Assembly: GCA_947631145.1 (NCBI GenBank) | Contig: CANRKF010000010.1 | Coordinates: 1 to 39,374, forward strand | Direction of reading: 5' to 3' | From: an uncultured Clostridia bacterium | GTDB taxonomy: Bacteria > Bacillota > Clostridia > TANB77 > CAG-508 | Length of the DNA: 39,374 nucleotides | Translations under genes and position numbers: made by a program | Part shown: piece by piece, positions 28,339-38,933 of the stretch | Layout: each line of letters starts with the position of its first letter | How positions within the stretch are numbered: the stretch's first letter is position 1 | Notes under the pieces: generated by a model | What the model saw: only the letters and a program-made list of their open reading frames with translations | What the model was told of the DNA's origin: nothing | The model's database searches: none

Positions 28339-30105
28339 TTAATTATTCTTTTCTTCTACTATTTTTATATGAACATCTCTTAATTGTTCTGGGTGTACTT
28401 TACTTGGTGCTCTCATAAGTAGATCTCTTGCTTTTTTATTTTTAGGAAATGCTATTACTTCACGAATATTTTTGCTATCTGCTACTAGCATAACCATTCT
28501 ATCTAATCCCGGTGCTGCGCCTGCATGTGGAGGTGTTCCATATTGGAATGCATTATATAATGCGCCAAATCTGGTTTCTACCTCTTCTTCACTATAACCT
28601 GCTATTTCAAAAGCTTTTACCATAAGTTCTGGATCGTGGTTTCTAACTGCACCAGATGCCACCTCATATCCATTACATACAACATCATATTGATATGCCA
28701 AAATATCAAGTGGATTTTTTGTAAGCAATGCTTCCATTCCACCTTGTGGCATTGAAAATGGGTTATGGTTAAAGTCTATTTTTCCTTCATCTGATAGTTC
28801 ATACATTGGGAAATCTACAATATAGCATAAACGGTATACATTTTTTTCTAATAAGTCTAGTCTGTTTCCTAATTCTATTCTAATAGCTCCAGCTATTTTT
28901 TGTACTTGCTCTAACTTTTCTTCTGCTACAAAGAAAACTGCTGAGCTTTCTTTCATTCCTATTTGCTCTTCTAAGGCTTTTTGTACTTCTGGAGTAATAA
29001 ATTTTGCAATTCCTCCTGAAACGGCATTTGCCTCATCTACTTTAAGCCAAGCTAATCCTTTTGCTCCTGCTTCATTTACTGCAAATTCTGTCATTGAATC
29101 AAAGAATTTTCTGCCTTGTGAAGCTCCATTTTCTACCACTATAGCTTTTACTATTTTTCCTTTAAATGCATTGAAATCTACATTTTCAAATATTTTTGTT
29201 ACATCTTGTATAATAAGTGGATTTCTTAAGTCTGGTTTATCAATTCCATACTTTTCCATTGCTTCTAAATATGGAATTTTAACAAATGGTGCTTCATCTA
29301 CTTCCCAATTTGTATGTGTTTTGAAAACAGTTGTAAAAATTTCTGCTAATACTTTTAAAACATCTTCCTGTTCTGCAAAGCTCATTTCAAAGTCTAACTG
29401 GTAAAATTCGCCCGGTGCTCTATCTGCTCTAGGATCTTCATCACGGAAGCATGGTGCTATTTGGTAATATTTATCAAATCCAGATACCATTAAAAGTTGT
29501 TTAAATTGCTGTGGTGCTTGTGGTAGTGCATAAAATTCGCCCGGATGTAATCTACTTGGTACTAAATAATCTCTTGCACCTTCTGGTGATGAATTTGCTA
29601 AAATTGGGGTTTGAATTTCTGTAAATCCTAATTCGTCCATTTTCTTTCTAAGTGTTTTCATTATTTCACTACGAAGTAAAATGGTTTTATGTAATTTATC
29701 ATTTCTTAAATCTAGGAAACGATATTCTAGCCTTAAATCTTCTTTTACTTCACCAGATTTTTCTGAATTAATTTCAAATGGTAATACATTTTTACATTTT
29801 CCTAAAATTTTTATTTCTTTGGCATCTATTTCTATTTCACCTGTAGGCATTTTAGGGTTTTTATTAGAACGTTCTATTACGGTTCCTTTTACAGCAATAA
29901 CACATTCTGTTACTATATTATTTAATATTTCCTTATCAATTTTATTTTCTGCAGATATAACAATTTGAGTTATTCCAAATTGATCTCGTAAATCTATAAA
30001 TATCATTGAACCTAAATTTCTAATCTTTTGTACCCAGCCTGCTATATTTACTTGTTGACCTACATTTTTTATTGTTAATTCTCCACAATTATTATCTCTA
30101 TACAT
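28339..30105 (-). CDS. aspS: Aspartate--tRNA ligase; start likely ATG at 30105 (MYRDNNCGELT)
   Basis: GWVQKIRNLGSMIFIDLRDQFG, FRDEDPRADRAPGEFYQLDFEMSF, GAAPGLDRMVML. Confidence 0.96.
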   Translation of the reverse strand: MYRDNNCGELTIKNVGQQVNIAGWVQKIRNLGSMIFIDLRDQFGITQIVISAENKIDKEILNNIVTECVIAVKGTVIERSNKNPKMPTGEIEIDAKEIKILGKCKNVLPFEINSEKSGEVKEDLRLEYRFLDLRNDKLHKTILLRSEIMKTLRKKMDELGFTEIQTPILANSSPEGARDYLVPSRLHPGEFYALPQAPQQFKQLLMVSGFDKYYQIAPCFRDEDPRADRAPGEFYQLDFEMSFAEQEDVLKVLAEIFTTVFKTHTNWEVDEAPFVKIPYLEAMEKYGIDKPDLRNPLIIQDVTKIFENVDFNAFKGKIVKAIVVENGASQGRKFFDSMTEFAVNEAGAKGLAWLKVDEANAVSGGIAKFITPEVQKALEEQIGMKESSAVFFVAEEKLEQVQKIAGAIRIELGNRLDLLEKNVYRLCYIVDFPMYELSDEGKIDFNHNPFSMPQGGMEALLTKNPLDILAYQYDVVCNGYEVASGAVRNHDPELMVKAFEIAGYSEEEVETRFGALYNAFQYGTPPHAGAAPGLDRMVMLVADSKNIREVIAFPKNKKARDLLMRAPSKVHPEQLRDVHIKIVEEKNN

Positions 30106-30106
30106 A

Positions 30107-30180
30107 TTAAAATCCATTCCTTTCTCGCTTTGCTCGAAGGCACACATAGTAATGAAAGATTGATTTCTTTCAAACTATCT
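30107..30180 (-). repeat. Leader repeat family A (upstream of aspS)
   Basis: Minus strand: AGTTTGAAAGAAATCAATCTTTCATTACTATGTGTGCCTTCGAGCAAAGCGAGAAAGGAATGGATTTTAAT then ATG. Confidence 0.8.
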
Positions 30181-30431
30181 TCCCTTTCTTTGCTAAAAGT
30201 TTTTAGTCTATTTTTTCCTAGACATTATACACCAATTTTTATTTTTAAACAATAATATATAAAAAAAACTACTTAAAATATTGAATTTCACTGTATTATC
30301 TTATATAATTAGGGTATTCTATTAGTTATATGCGCTTTATAAAGTGTTTAATGTTAAAGGCAATAAACTTATAAGTAAATGCTATTACTTTATATAAGTG
30401 TATTAGATATTTATAAAAGGAAGGGATTTAA

Positions 30432-31823
30432 ATGGAAAATGTATTAGTAAAGGATTTATATAGAAATACCGAAAGTTATGTAGGCAAAACTTTGCAGGTT
30501 TCAGGTTGGGTAAGAACTATTCGTGATTCTAAAAATTTTGGTTTTATTGAGCTTAATGATGGTAGCTTTTTTAAAAATGTTCAAATTGTGTTTGATAACG
30601 CTCTTTCTAATTTTGAAGAAGTTAGAAAACTTTCAATTAGCTCTTCAATTATAGTTACGGGTGAAGTTGTTAAAACGGAAAATGCTAAACAACCTTTTGA
30701 ATTAAAAGCTAAAGAAGTTCAAATATTTAATCAGGCTGATTTAGAATACCCTCTTCAAAAGAAAAGACATTCTTTTGAATATTTAAGAACTATTGGACAT
30801 TTGCGTCCTAGAACTAATACTTTTAATGCAGTATTTCGTGTTCGCAGTGTTTTATCTTTTGCAATTCATAAATTTTTCCAAGAAAAAGGATTTGTTTATG
30901 TTCATACTCCTATTATTACAGGTAGTGACTGTGAAGGTGCGGGAGAAATGTTTAGAGTAACTACTTTGGATATGCAAAATTTACCTAAAACGGATGATGG
31001 AAATGTTGATTATACTCAAGACTTTTTTGGTAAAGAATCTCACTTAACTGTTAGTGGACAATTAGATGTTGAAACTTATGCACATGCTTTTCGTAATGTT
31101 TATACTTTTGGTCCTACTTTTAGAGCTGAAAATTCTAATACTGTAAAACATGCTGCAGAATTTTGGATGATTGAGCCTGAAATTTGTTTTGCAGATTTAC
31201 AAGATGATATGAATTTAGCAGAAGAAATGATTAAATATATTATTTCTTATGTTTTAGAAAATGCTCCTGAAGAAATGGATTTTTTTAACCAATTTGTAGA
31301 TACAGGTCTTTTAGATAGACTACAAAATGTATTAAATTCTGATTTTGGTAGAATTACTTACACAGATGCTATTAAAGAATTAGAAAAAGTAAATGATACT
31401 TTTGAATACCCTGTTAGTTGGGGTACTGATATTCAAACAGAGCATGAAAGATATATAACAGAAAAAGTTTTTGGTAAGCCTGTTTTTGTAACAGATTACC
31501 CAAAAGAAATTAAAGCTTTTTATATGAAGCAAAATCCAGATGGTAAAACAGTTGCTGCAACTGATCTTTTAGTTCCCGGCATTGGAGAAATTATTGGTGG
31601 TAGTCAAAGAGAAGATGATTTTGATAAACTACGTAATCGTATTAAAGAATTAGGCTTAAAAGAAGAAGATTATTGGTGGTATTTAGATTTAAGAAAATAC
31701 GGAAGTTGCGTTCATAGTGGTTTTGGATTAGGTTTTGAAAGAATGATGATGTATTTAACAGGTATGCAAAATATTCGTGATGTTCTTCCTTTCCCTAGAA
31801 CACCAAAAAATTGTGAATTTTAG
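30432..31823 (+). CDS. asnS: Asparagine--tRNA ligase
   Basis: [100 protein letters not shown]. Confidence 0.97.
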   Translation: MENVLVKDLYRNTESYVGKTLQVSGWVRTIRDSKNFGFIELNDGSFFKNVQIVFDNALSNFEEVRKLSISSSIIVTGEVVKTENAKQPFELKAKEVQIFNQADLEYPLQKKRHSFEYLRTIGHLRPRTNTFNAVFRVRSVLSFAIHKFFQEKGFVYVHTPIITGSDCEGAGEMFRVTTLDMQNLPKTDDGNVDYTQDFFGKESHLTVSGQLDVETYAHAFRNVYTFGPTFRAENSNTVKHAAEFWMIEPEICFADLQDDMNLAEEMIKYIISYVLENAPEEMDFFNQFVDTGLLDRLQNVLNSDFGRITYTDAIKELEKVNDTFEYPVSWGTDIQTEHERYITEKVFGKPVFVTDYPKEIKAFYMKQNPDGKTVAATDLLVPGIGEIIGGSQREDDFDKLRNRIKELGLKEEDYWWYLDLRKYGSCVHSGFGLGFERMMMYLTGMQNIRDVLPFPRTPKNCEF

Positions 31824-31998
31824 TTTTAAAAACTGTGTTAATTAAAAAACTGTGTGTTTAATTGACACAGTTTTTTAATATTTTTTATTAGAAACAATTG
31901 TATTAAAAATTAAACAAAAATACATTATCATTAACTCAAATGTATTATAATTTAACCCCAATATATATTATAAACTAACCAAAATATATTATAAATTA

Positions 31999-32140
31999 AA
32001 CCCCAATATATTATAAATTCGTAGTGTCGCGTAGCGATTAAGCGAGAGTACCTGCAAGGTGCGGAGCGCGAGTGGAGCAGCCTACCCATTTTTGATTGGC
32101 TGCGACAAACAAGACACAAGAATTATAATATATTGGGGTT
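31999..32140. repeat. GC-rich ~99-bp island flanked by ~20-bp inverted repeats (between convergent asnS and SpoU genes)
   Basis: aaccccaatatattataaattc ... gaattataatatattggggtt enclosing gtagtgtcgcgtagcgattaagcgagagtacctgcaaggtgcggagcgcgagtggagcagcctacccatttttgattggctgcgacaaacaagacacaa. Confidence 0.8.
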
Positions 32141-32184
32141 ATTTATTATTAAATACAAAAAATTTTCACACTTAAGATAAAAAA

Positions 32185-33006
32185 TTAACTCAATTTTCCC
32201 CTCACATATTCATATATTATAATACTTGCTGCAACAGAAGCATTTAAGCTCTCTGTTTTACCAAGCATTGGTATTTTAACTTTTTCATCTGCTAAATCTT
32301 GTATTTCCTTTGAAACTCCGTTTGCTTCATTACCTATTACAATTACCTTTTTATTATAGTTTATATTATAAATAGATTTTTCTGTATCTAAGGAAGTAGC
32401 TACTATTTCAAATTTGTGTTTCTTTATACTTTGTAAAGTTTTAGCTAAATTTTCTGTTCTAATAATGTTCATTCTGAAAATAGCTCCCATTGTAGAACGT
32501 ACTACTTTTGGATTATATGGATCTGCAGAATTTTCAGATAAAATAATTTGCTTTAAATTAGCAGAATCTAATGTTCTTAATATTGTTCCTAAATTTCCCG
32601 GATCTTGAATACCATCTAAAGCTAAAATAATATCTTCTGAATAATTAATATTTTCTATATTGTCGCCCTTTTCCACTACTGCTAAAATGCCTTGTGGCGA
32701 CTTAACTTCTGAAAGCATATTAAATATTTTTTTAGTAACGTAAATACATTCATATTTTGCTATTTCATATAGTAAACTTTGTTCAATTTGAGAACTTGGC
32801 TTATTTGTATTTTTTATGCTATCTTCTTCGCAATCTTCACAAACAACAATTGTTTTTATATTTACTTTTTCTTCTATGGCTTCTTTTAATAATTTAATTC
32901 CTTCTATAATGTACTCGTTTGTTTCATCACGATACTTTTTTTCTTTTAATTTCTTTATAGCTTTAATTTGCTCATTATCTTTACTTGAAATAATTTGCAT
33001 ACCCAT
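32185..33006 (-). CDS. SpoU/TrmH-family RNA 2'-O-methyltransferase
   Basis: LALDGIQDPGNLGTILRTLDSA, VIGNEANGVSKEI, IPMLGKTESLNASVAASIIIYE. Confidence 0.93.
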   Translation of the reverse strand: MGMQIISSKDNEQIKAIKKLKEKKYRDETNEYIIEGIKLLKEAIEEKVNIKTIVVCEDCEEDSIKNTNKPSSQIEQSLLYEIAKYECIYVTKKIFNMLSEVKSPQGILAVVEKGDNIENINYSEDIILALDGIQDPGNLGTILRTLDSANLKQIILSENSADPYNPKVVRSTMGAIFRMNIIRTENLAKTLQSIKKHKFEIVATSLDTEKSIYNINYNKKVIVIGNEANGVSKEIQDLADEKVKIPMLGKTESLNASVAASIIIYEYVRGKLS

Positions 33007-33227
33007 TTTCCTCTTATAATATGTTCAATTTTATAAACATATTCTTTCTAAAATTTTAATTTATATATTTACATTTTACTAATTTGTGTTATAATAAAAG
33101 TACAAAGATGAGATACCACAGTTCCTCTATACTATCTCATCTATACTTATTAGTATAAATAAACTTTATTTTTAAGTCAATACATTTTGTGAATTTTACT
33201 TCTACTTTCGTATGACAATTTTCGACA

Positions 33228-36200
33228 CTATCTGATTAAATTCAAAAATTCCTTAACCTTTGCTAACAATTCCTTATCTTGTTTCTTTCCAATTTTAAAA
33301 GTAACATACGGATTAATTCCTTCTGAAAAGCGAATTTGAACTCCATATTCTTTTAGTAAACTATCTACTTTTTCTACTGGCATTTTTTCTTTTTGGAAGT
33401 AAAATACTATAGAATCTAGTCTTTGTGCAATTTTAATAACTCCCACTTTTCTAGCTAATTCTTTAATTCTAGTTACTTCTAATAAGTTTTCAAGTTCTTT
33501 TGGAAGTTTTCCATATCTATCTATTACTTCATCTACTACATTTTGTATATCTTCTTCAGTTCTGCTAAGTGCAATATTTTGATATATTTCAATTTTTTGA
33601 CTACTATTTTCTATAAAGCTATCTGGTATATAACTAGAAACAGATAAATCTATTTGAATATCCTGTTCTTCTTCTACTTCTACGCCTTGCATTTTTTTCA
33701 TTACATCATCTAATAGCTTGCAATAAGTATCATATCCAACTTGCTCTATATGTCCATGTTGCATTTCGCCCAGCATACTGCCTGCGCCACGTATTTCTAG
33801 GTCACGCATAGCTATTTTAAAGCCAGAGCCAAATTCAGTAAATTCTTTAATTGCTTTTAGCCTTTTATCTGCTACTTCAGAAAGCAGTTTATCCCTTTTA
33901 TACGTAATATAGCTATATGCTTGCTTATCACTTCTTCCTACCCTTCCCCTTATTTGATAAAGCTGTGCTAAGCCTAGTCTATCTGCATTTTCTACAATAA
34001 TGGTATTTGCATTTGGAATATCTATGCCAGACTCTAAAATAGTAGTACAAACAAGTACATTTATTTCATGTTTTACAAACATTTGCATTATTTCTTCTAA
34101 TTCTTTTCCTGTCATTTTTCCATGTGCATAAGCTACTTTTGCTTCTGGTACAAGGCTTGAAATTTCATTTGCCTTTTTTTCTATATTTTCTACTTGATTA
34201 TACAAATAAAATACTTGCCCCTCTCTTTCTATTTCCTTTGTAATTGCCTCTTGTATAACCTCTTTATCATATTCTAGCACATAGGTTTGAACTGGTTTAC
34301 GATTATGTGGTGGTTCATATATAACCGACATATCTCGAACACCAACAATAGACATATGAAGCGTTCTTGGAATTGGTGTTGCTGTCATAGTAAGTACATC
34401 TACATTATTTTTTAATTGCTTAATTTTTTCTTTATCTTTAACTCCAAATCTATGCTCTTCATCAATTATAAGTAAGCCTAAATCTTTAAATTCAACGTCT
34501 TTGCTAAGTAAACGATGTGTACCTACTACAACATCTAATTCACCAAGTTTTAATTTTTTTATAATTTCATCTTGCTCTTTTTTAGTTCTAAACCTATTTA
34601 ATAGTTCAACTTTCATAGCAAATTCGCTCATTCTGTTTTTAAATTCTTCATATTGCTGATTTGCTAAAATTGTAGTTGGAACTAAATATGCTACTTGCTT
34701 TTGGTCCATTACAGCCTTAAAAGCAGCTCTAATTGCTACTTCCGTTTTACCATACCCAACATCACCACAAAGAAGTCTATCCATAGGAGAAGGCTTTTCC
34801 ATATCTTGTTTTACTTCTTCTATACATCTTAACTGGTCTTCTGTTTCTGTGTATGGGAAACTATCTTCAAACTGCTTTTGCCAAGGTGTATCTTTTGAAA
34901 AAGCAAAACCTTTAATTTTTTGCCTTTTTGCGTATAATTCTACCAAGTCTTTTGCAACTTCTTCTAATTGCTTTTTTACTTTACTGGTAGTAGCACTCCA
35001 CTCTTTTCCGCCCATTTTATTAAGTTTTGGCTGTGCTTCTCCACCACCTATATATTTTCTTACACTATCTAAATTTGTAGTTGGAACATATAAAATATCT
35101 TCGTTTTTGTATTTTATTTTTATATAGTCTTTAGTTATATTATCTGCTGTAATTGTATTAACACCTAAAAACTGCCCAATTCCATGAGTTTGATGTACTA
35201 CAAAATCGCCCTGCTTTAAATCTGCAAAAACAATTTTTTCTCCCTGCTTAAATTGCTTATTAAATTTTTTTCTCTTTTTTACAGGTTCTTCTACTCCCTG
35301 CCCAATGCTTACAGCAATTAAGTTTAATGCATAATTTTCAAAGCCTGAAGAAAACGCACCTATTGTAACTAATATTTCTCCATCTTTTAATTCTTTTGGA
35401 AGTTCTTCATACTTATAATTTATTTCATTTTCCTTTAAAAGCTCACAGATTTTACTGCTAGAAGCCTCATTTAAATTGAATAATACTACCTTTTTCTTGG
35501 ATTTTTGATATGTTTTTAAGTCAGAAACTAATATGTCTAATTCTGGTTTATAAAAATTAATTTCTCTTGTTTCAAAATAATATTTAGGCATATTTTTTAT
35601 TGTGTCATTTTGTTCTAAATATATTATTTGCTTTTCTTTAAAGTTATATTCAAAATTACTAATTTCTTTAATTGCTTCTGGCACAAATCTTTCTTTTTCT
35701 ATTAAAGAATCTATTAAGTGGTTGTTATCTAATATAATACTTTCTTGCCTTTGCTTTATTTTTAAGTTTTCGTCTAAAAATATTAAATAATTTTCTGGCA
35801 AATAATCTAAAAATGATGCTTGTTTTTCATAAAATTCATTAAAATATTTATCAATTTTGCTAATATAATCTCCACTTTTTATTAATTCTATGTCTTCAGT
35901 TTGGTTAGGATATTTTTCTTCTATTTTTTTAATAGCTTTTTCTTTATTTTCCACAATAAATTCATGTGCTGGAAATATAGTAATTTCTTGTAACATTTCT
36001 GTAGATCGTTGCGAAGAAATTCGGAAATATCTAATAGAATCTACTTCATCGCCCCAGAATTCTATTCTGACACCAACCGCTTCAGATAGCCCAACATCTA
36101 CTATTCCGCCACGAATACTAAATTGGCCTTGATTTTCAATTAGTTCATTTCTTTCATATCCAAGCTTTACAAAGGTTTCTTTTAATTTTTCTAAAGAATA

Positions 36201-36677
36201 GGTGCCTCCTACTTTAAAATCTATTTTATTTTTATAAAGTTCTTCTTTAGTAATCATTTTCTGCATTATTGTTTCTATTGTAGTTACTATTACTAAATTC
36301 AAGTTTTTATTGCTTTCTTTATTACTGTTTAATTCTTGTTTTTCAGCAAGAAATATTTGATTTAAAACTGCTATTCTTTCATAAGGAAGATCTTTACTTT
36401 CTGCTATATAGTCATAACTTGCTATTTCTCTTTTTGGAAAATATTTTGTTTTAAGTCCAAAACTTTTTAAATCTTGGCATAATTTTTTAGCCTGCAATTC
36501 ATTGTAAGTAATAACGCATATAGGCTTTTTTATATTATTTGCTATTCCTTTTATATAATGCGCTTTTTCTACGTCAACTAAGCCCGATATTGCTACCGGA
36601 CCTTTTGATTTTTTTATTTCATTTAGAAGTTCTTTAAATTTTTGATTTTCATTTAATGCATTTTCTAAAAAATTCAT
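33228..36677 (-). CDS. mfd: Transcription-repair coupling factor Mfd
   Basis: 1149 aa with UvrB-interacting N-terminus, RID ([14 protein letters not shown]), [39 protein letters not shown]-terminal domain. Confidence 0.97.
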   Translation of the reverse strand: MNFLENALNENQKFKELLNEIKKSKGPVAISGLVDVEKAHYIKGIANNIKKPICVITYNELQAKKLCQDLKSFGLKTKYFPKREIASYDYIAESKDLPYERIAVLNQIFLAEKQELNSNKESNKNLNLVIVTTIETIMQKMITKEELYKNKIDFKVGGTYSLEKLKETFVKLGYERNELIENQGQFSIRGGIVDVGLSEAVGVRIEFWGDEVDSIRYFRISSQRSTEMLQEITIFPAHEFIVENKEKAIKKIEEKYPNQTEDIELIKSGDYISKIDKYFNEFYEKQASFLDYLPENYLIFLDENLKIKQRQESIILDNNHLIDSLIEKERFVPEAIKEISNFEYNFKEKQIIYLEQNDTIKNMPKYYFETREINFYKPELDILVSDLKTYQKSKKKVVLFNLNEASSSKICELLKENEINYKYEELPKELKDGEILVTIGAFSSGFENYALNLIAVSIGQGVEEPVKKRKKFNKQFKQGEKIVFADLKQGDFVVHQTHGIGQFLGVNTITADNITKDYIKIKYKNEDILYVPTTNLDSVRKYIGGGEAQPKLNKMGGKEWSATTSKVKKQLEEVAKDLVELYAKRQKIKGFAFSKDTPWQKQFEDSFPYTETEDQLRCIEEVKQDMEKPSPMDRLLCGDVGYGKTEVAIRAAFKAVMDQKQVAYLVPTTILANQQYEEFKNRMSEFAMKVELLNRFRTKKEQDEIIKKLKLGELDVVVGTHRLLSKDVEFKDLGLLIIDEEHRFGVKDKEKIKQLKNNVDVLTMTATPIPRTLHMSIVGVRDMSVIYEPPHNRKPVQTYVLEYDKEVIQEAITKEIEREGQVFYLYNQVENIEKKANEISSLVPEAKVAYAHGKMTGKELEEIMQMFVKHEINVLVCTTILESGIDIPNANTIIVENADRLGLAQLYQIRGRVGRSDKQAYSYITYKRDKLLSEVADKRLKAIKEFTEFGSGFKIAMRDLEIRGAGSMLGEMQHGHIEQVGYDTYCKLLDDVMKKMQGVEVEEEQDIQIDLSVSSYIPDSFIENSSQKIEIYQNIALSRTEEDIQNVVDEVIDRYGKLPKELENLLEVTRIKELARKVGVIKIAQRLDSIVFYFQKEKMPVEKVDSLLKEYGVQIRFSEGINPYVTFKIGKKQDKELLAKVKEFLNLIR

Positions 36678-36771
36678 ATGTTTTTCAGTTCCTTATTTTT
36701 TTACCTTACTATTATAACACAGATTAGTAAAATTTAAAACTAATTTTTTTATATTATGTAAGTTCAAGTTT

Positions 36772-36858
36772 CTGCATTATTTTACAGAATTGCACATAAC
36801 TTTTCACTTGGCAAGTTTCGCATTTACTTTACAAAGTTCAAGTTTTTACTTTTAATTA
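36772..36858. repeat. AT-rich dispersed intergenic repeat copy
   Basis: tgcattattttacagaattgcacataacttttcacttggcaagtttcgcatttactttac; similar to 6844-6954. Confidence 0.5.
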
Positions 36859-36887
36859 GAATATTATTAAGTTATATTTTTTCAAAC

Positions 36888-36940
36888 TGAAAGCAAAAAT
36901 CCCAGCAATTTCTTACTGGAATTTTTGCTTTTTTTGTTTT
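36888..36940. terminator. Terminator hairpin
   Basis: aaagcaaaaatcccagcaatttcttactggaatttttgctttttt. Confidence 0.65.
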
Positions 36941-37005
36941 TTTAGCTTCCTATTAAGGGCTATTTTTTAGGATTTTAACTTTACATGCAATAGTTAAGAA
37001 AAGAT

Positions 37006-37275
37006 TTACTTAAAACTTTCTTTCTTTCTTTTGGTGGCTTCTCCACCGCGAATATGCCACTCTGCCTTATTGGTATTGATAACCTTTTCTACCTCCTTAG
37101 CCAGAGGCAAATCACACTGAGGCAATCTTTTCCGCAGATCATTATGGCACGTGGTTTTGCTTACGCCAAACTTTACCGCTGCTTCCCTCACCGTGCAGTG
37201 ATTTTCTACAACATACCGCCCAATTTGTTCGGCACGTTCTAAAATCCTGCCTTTCTTGTCTTGAAATTGTTGCAT
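37006..37275 (-). CDS. spoIIID: Stage III sporulation transcriptional regulator SpoIIID (GC-rich codon usage; two in-frame CGG codons)
   Basis: ERAEQIGRYVVENHCTVREAAVKFGVSKTTCHNDLRKRLPQCDLPLAKEVEKVINTNKAEWHIRGGEATKRKK matches SpoIIID throughout in one frame. Confidence 0.92.
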   Translation of the reverse strand: MQQFQDKKGRILERAEQIGRYVVENHCTVREAAVKFGVSKTTCHNDLRKRLPQCDLPLAKEVEKVINTNKAEWHIRGGEATKRKKESFK

Positions 37276-37452
37276 AAAGTTTCCTCCTTAAACATAGTAT
37301 TAGCATAAAAGCTAATACAACTATTATATAACTTTTCAAAGAGTTTTTCAATAATTTTGGATATATTTTACATTAACATAATTATTGTACAAATTGCATT
37401 TACTTTGCAGAATTGCGCTTAAATTTGCTCTTGCTGTTAACATAATTATTTA

Positions 37453-37502
37453 TAAAGGTTTATGGGTGGCCTTTTAAAAACCTAAATAAATTATAAAAGG
37501 AC
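37453..37502 (+). repeat. Leader repeat family B (upstream of ylbJ)
   Basis: aaaggtttatgggtggccttttaaaaacctaaataaattataaaagga. Confidence 0.7.
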
Positions 37503-37515
37503 TGTGCTTTGATAT

Positions 37516-38787
37516 ATGACAAAAGATTTTTCTACTGCTATAGAAAATGTAAATATTAATAAAGTTTCTAAAAACAAATTTAAAATATTTATTTATTCTA
37601 TACGCAAAAATGCTATTTCTATTATATTTTGCTTATTTACACTTTGTTTAATTATATTTTCTACTACAAACTTACCTTCTGCAAAAAATGGGCTCATATT
37701 ATGGGCAACTGCCGTTGTTCCTTCTCTTTTTCCATTTTTTGTAGCTACAGAATTATTAAGCCATACTAATATTATTTCTATTTTAGGAAAGTATTTTACA
37801 CCTATAATGAGACCTTTATTTGGCGTACCCGGTGAGGCTAGCTTTGCTTTTTTAATGGGCTTAATTAGTGGTTACCCTGTTGGTGCTAAAATAGTTAGTA
37901 ATTTTAAAGAAAATGGAATTTGCACTAAAGAAGAAGCAGAAAGAATGCTTGCTTTTACTAATAATTCTGGACCGCTATTCATTATAGGAACTGTTGGTAT
38001 AAGCTTACTTGGAAACTCTAAAGTTGGAAGTTTACTGTTTGTAACACATGTGCTTAGTTGTATTACTGTTGGAATTTTACTTAATATTAATTCACGTTTT
38101 AAAGAAAATAAAAATGTTAAACTTAATAATACTTTTTGTAGGAAGAATAAAGTAAAATCTAACAACATTTCTTTTGATAAGGACAAAGTTAAGTCTAATA
38201 ACATTGCTTATGGTAAGGACAAAGTTAAGTCTAATAACAGTACTTTTGCTGAGAACAAAGTTAATTCTAATAACATTTCTTTTGGTAAAAATGAAGTTAG
38301 AAATTTGAATAATGAAAATGTTAATAGTACAACTAACTTTTCTTCTTTGGGTGAAATATTAGGTAAAAGTATTACTAATGCTACTTCTACTGTTTTATTA
38401 ATTGGCGGTTTTGTAGTTATATTTTCTGTTGTTATATCTATATTAAATCAAAGTGGATTTATAGATTTTTGCTCTACTGCTATATCACCTATATTATCTA
38501 TTTTTAATATTCCTACTGATTTTTCAAGTGCTTTAATATCCGGATTTGTAGAACTTACAAATGGAGTAAATTTAGTAGCTAGCATTAATTTAGAAGTTTT
38601 ACCAATTAAAATTATTCTATGTGCTTTTTTATTAGGTTTTGGTGGCTTATCAGTTTTATTACAAGTATTTAGTATAATTAGTAAATCTGGCTTATCTATT
38701 AAAACTTACTTTTTGGGAAAACTTTTGCAGGGTATTATTGCAGGTTTTTATACTTTTATTGCTCTTCAATTTATACATTTTATATGA
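37516..38787 (+). CDS. ylbJ: Sporulation integral membrane protein YlbJ-like, with in-frame 12-aa tandem repeats
   Basis: LWATAVVPSLFPFFVATELLSHTN, MRPLFGVPGEASFAFLMGLISGYPVGAKIVSNF, FVELTNGVNLVA. Confidence 0.88.
   Translation: MTKDFSTAIENVNINKVSKNKFKIFIYSIRKNAISIIFCLFTLCLIIFSTTNLPSAKNGLILWATAVVPSLFPFFVATELLSHTNIISILGKYFTPIMRPLFGVPGEASFAFLMGLISGYPVGAKIVSNFKENGICTKEEAERMLAFTNNSGPLFIIGTVGISLLGNSKVGSLLFVTHVLSCITVGILLNINSRFKENKNVKLNNTFCRKNKVKSNNISFDKDKVKSNNIAYGKDKVKSNNSTFAENKVNSNNISFGKNEVRNLNNENVNSTTNFSSLGEILGKSITNATSTVLLIGGFVVIFSVVISILNQSGFIDFCSTAISPILSIFNIPTDFSSALISGFVELTNGVNLVASINLEVLPIKIILCAFLLGFGGLSVLLQVFSIISKSGLSIKTYFLGKLLQGIIAGFYTFIALQFIHFI
38113..38292 (+). repeat. Five tandem 36-bp units, in frame within ylbJ
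   Basis: NVKLNNTFCRKN / KVKSNNISFDKD / KVKSNNIAYGKD / KVKSNNSTFAEN / KVNSNNISFGKN. Confidence 0.92.
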
Positions 38788-38872
38788 TTTTTAGCATAAA
38801 TTTTTATTTATAGAATACTATTTTATAAGGATTTTTACATATATTTTTAAAATTATTTTTAATTTTATAAAT

Positions 38873-38922
38873 CAAAGGTTCATAGGTAACCTTTTTAAAA
38901 CCTAAATATATTATAAAAGGAT
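38873..38922 (+). repeat. Leader repeat family B (upstream of 38934 ORF)
   Basis: caaaggttcataggtaacctttttaaaacctaaatatattataaaagga. Confidence 0.7.
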
Positions 38923-38933
38923 TTGATTTTATT

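Noticed and set aside
30230-30431. T-box or other aminoacyl-tRNA-synthetase riboswitch upstream of asnS
   Set aside because: No convincing T-box sequence (GGGTGG-type) or terminator/antiterminator pair seen.
37142-37351. - strand 69-aa ORF overlapping spoIIID
   Set aside because: Out of frame with SpoIIID and not conserved in appearance.
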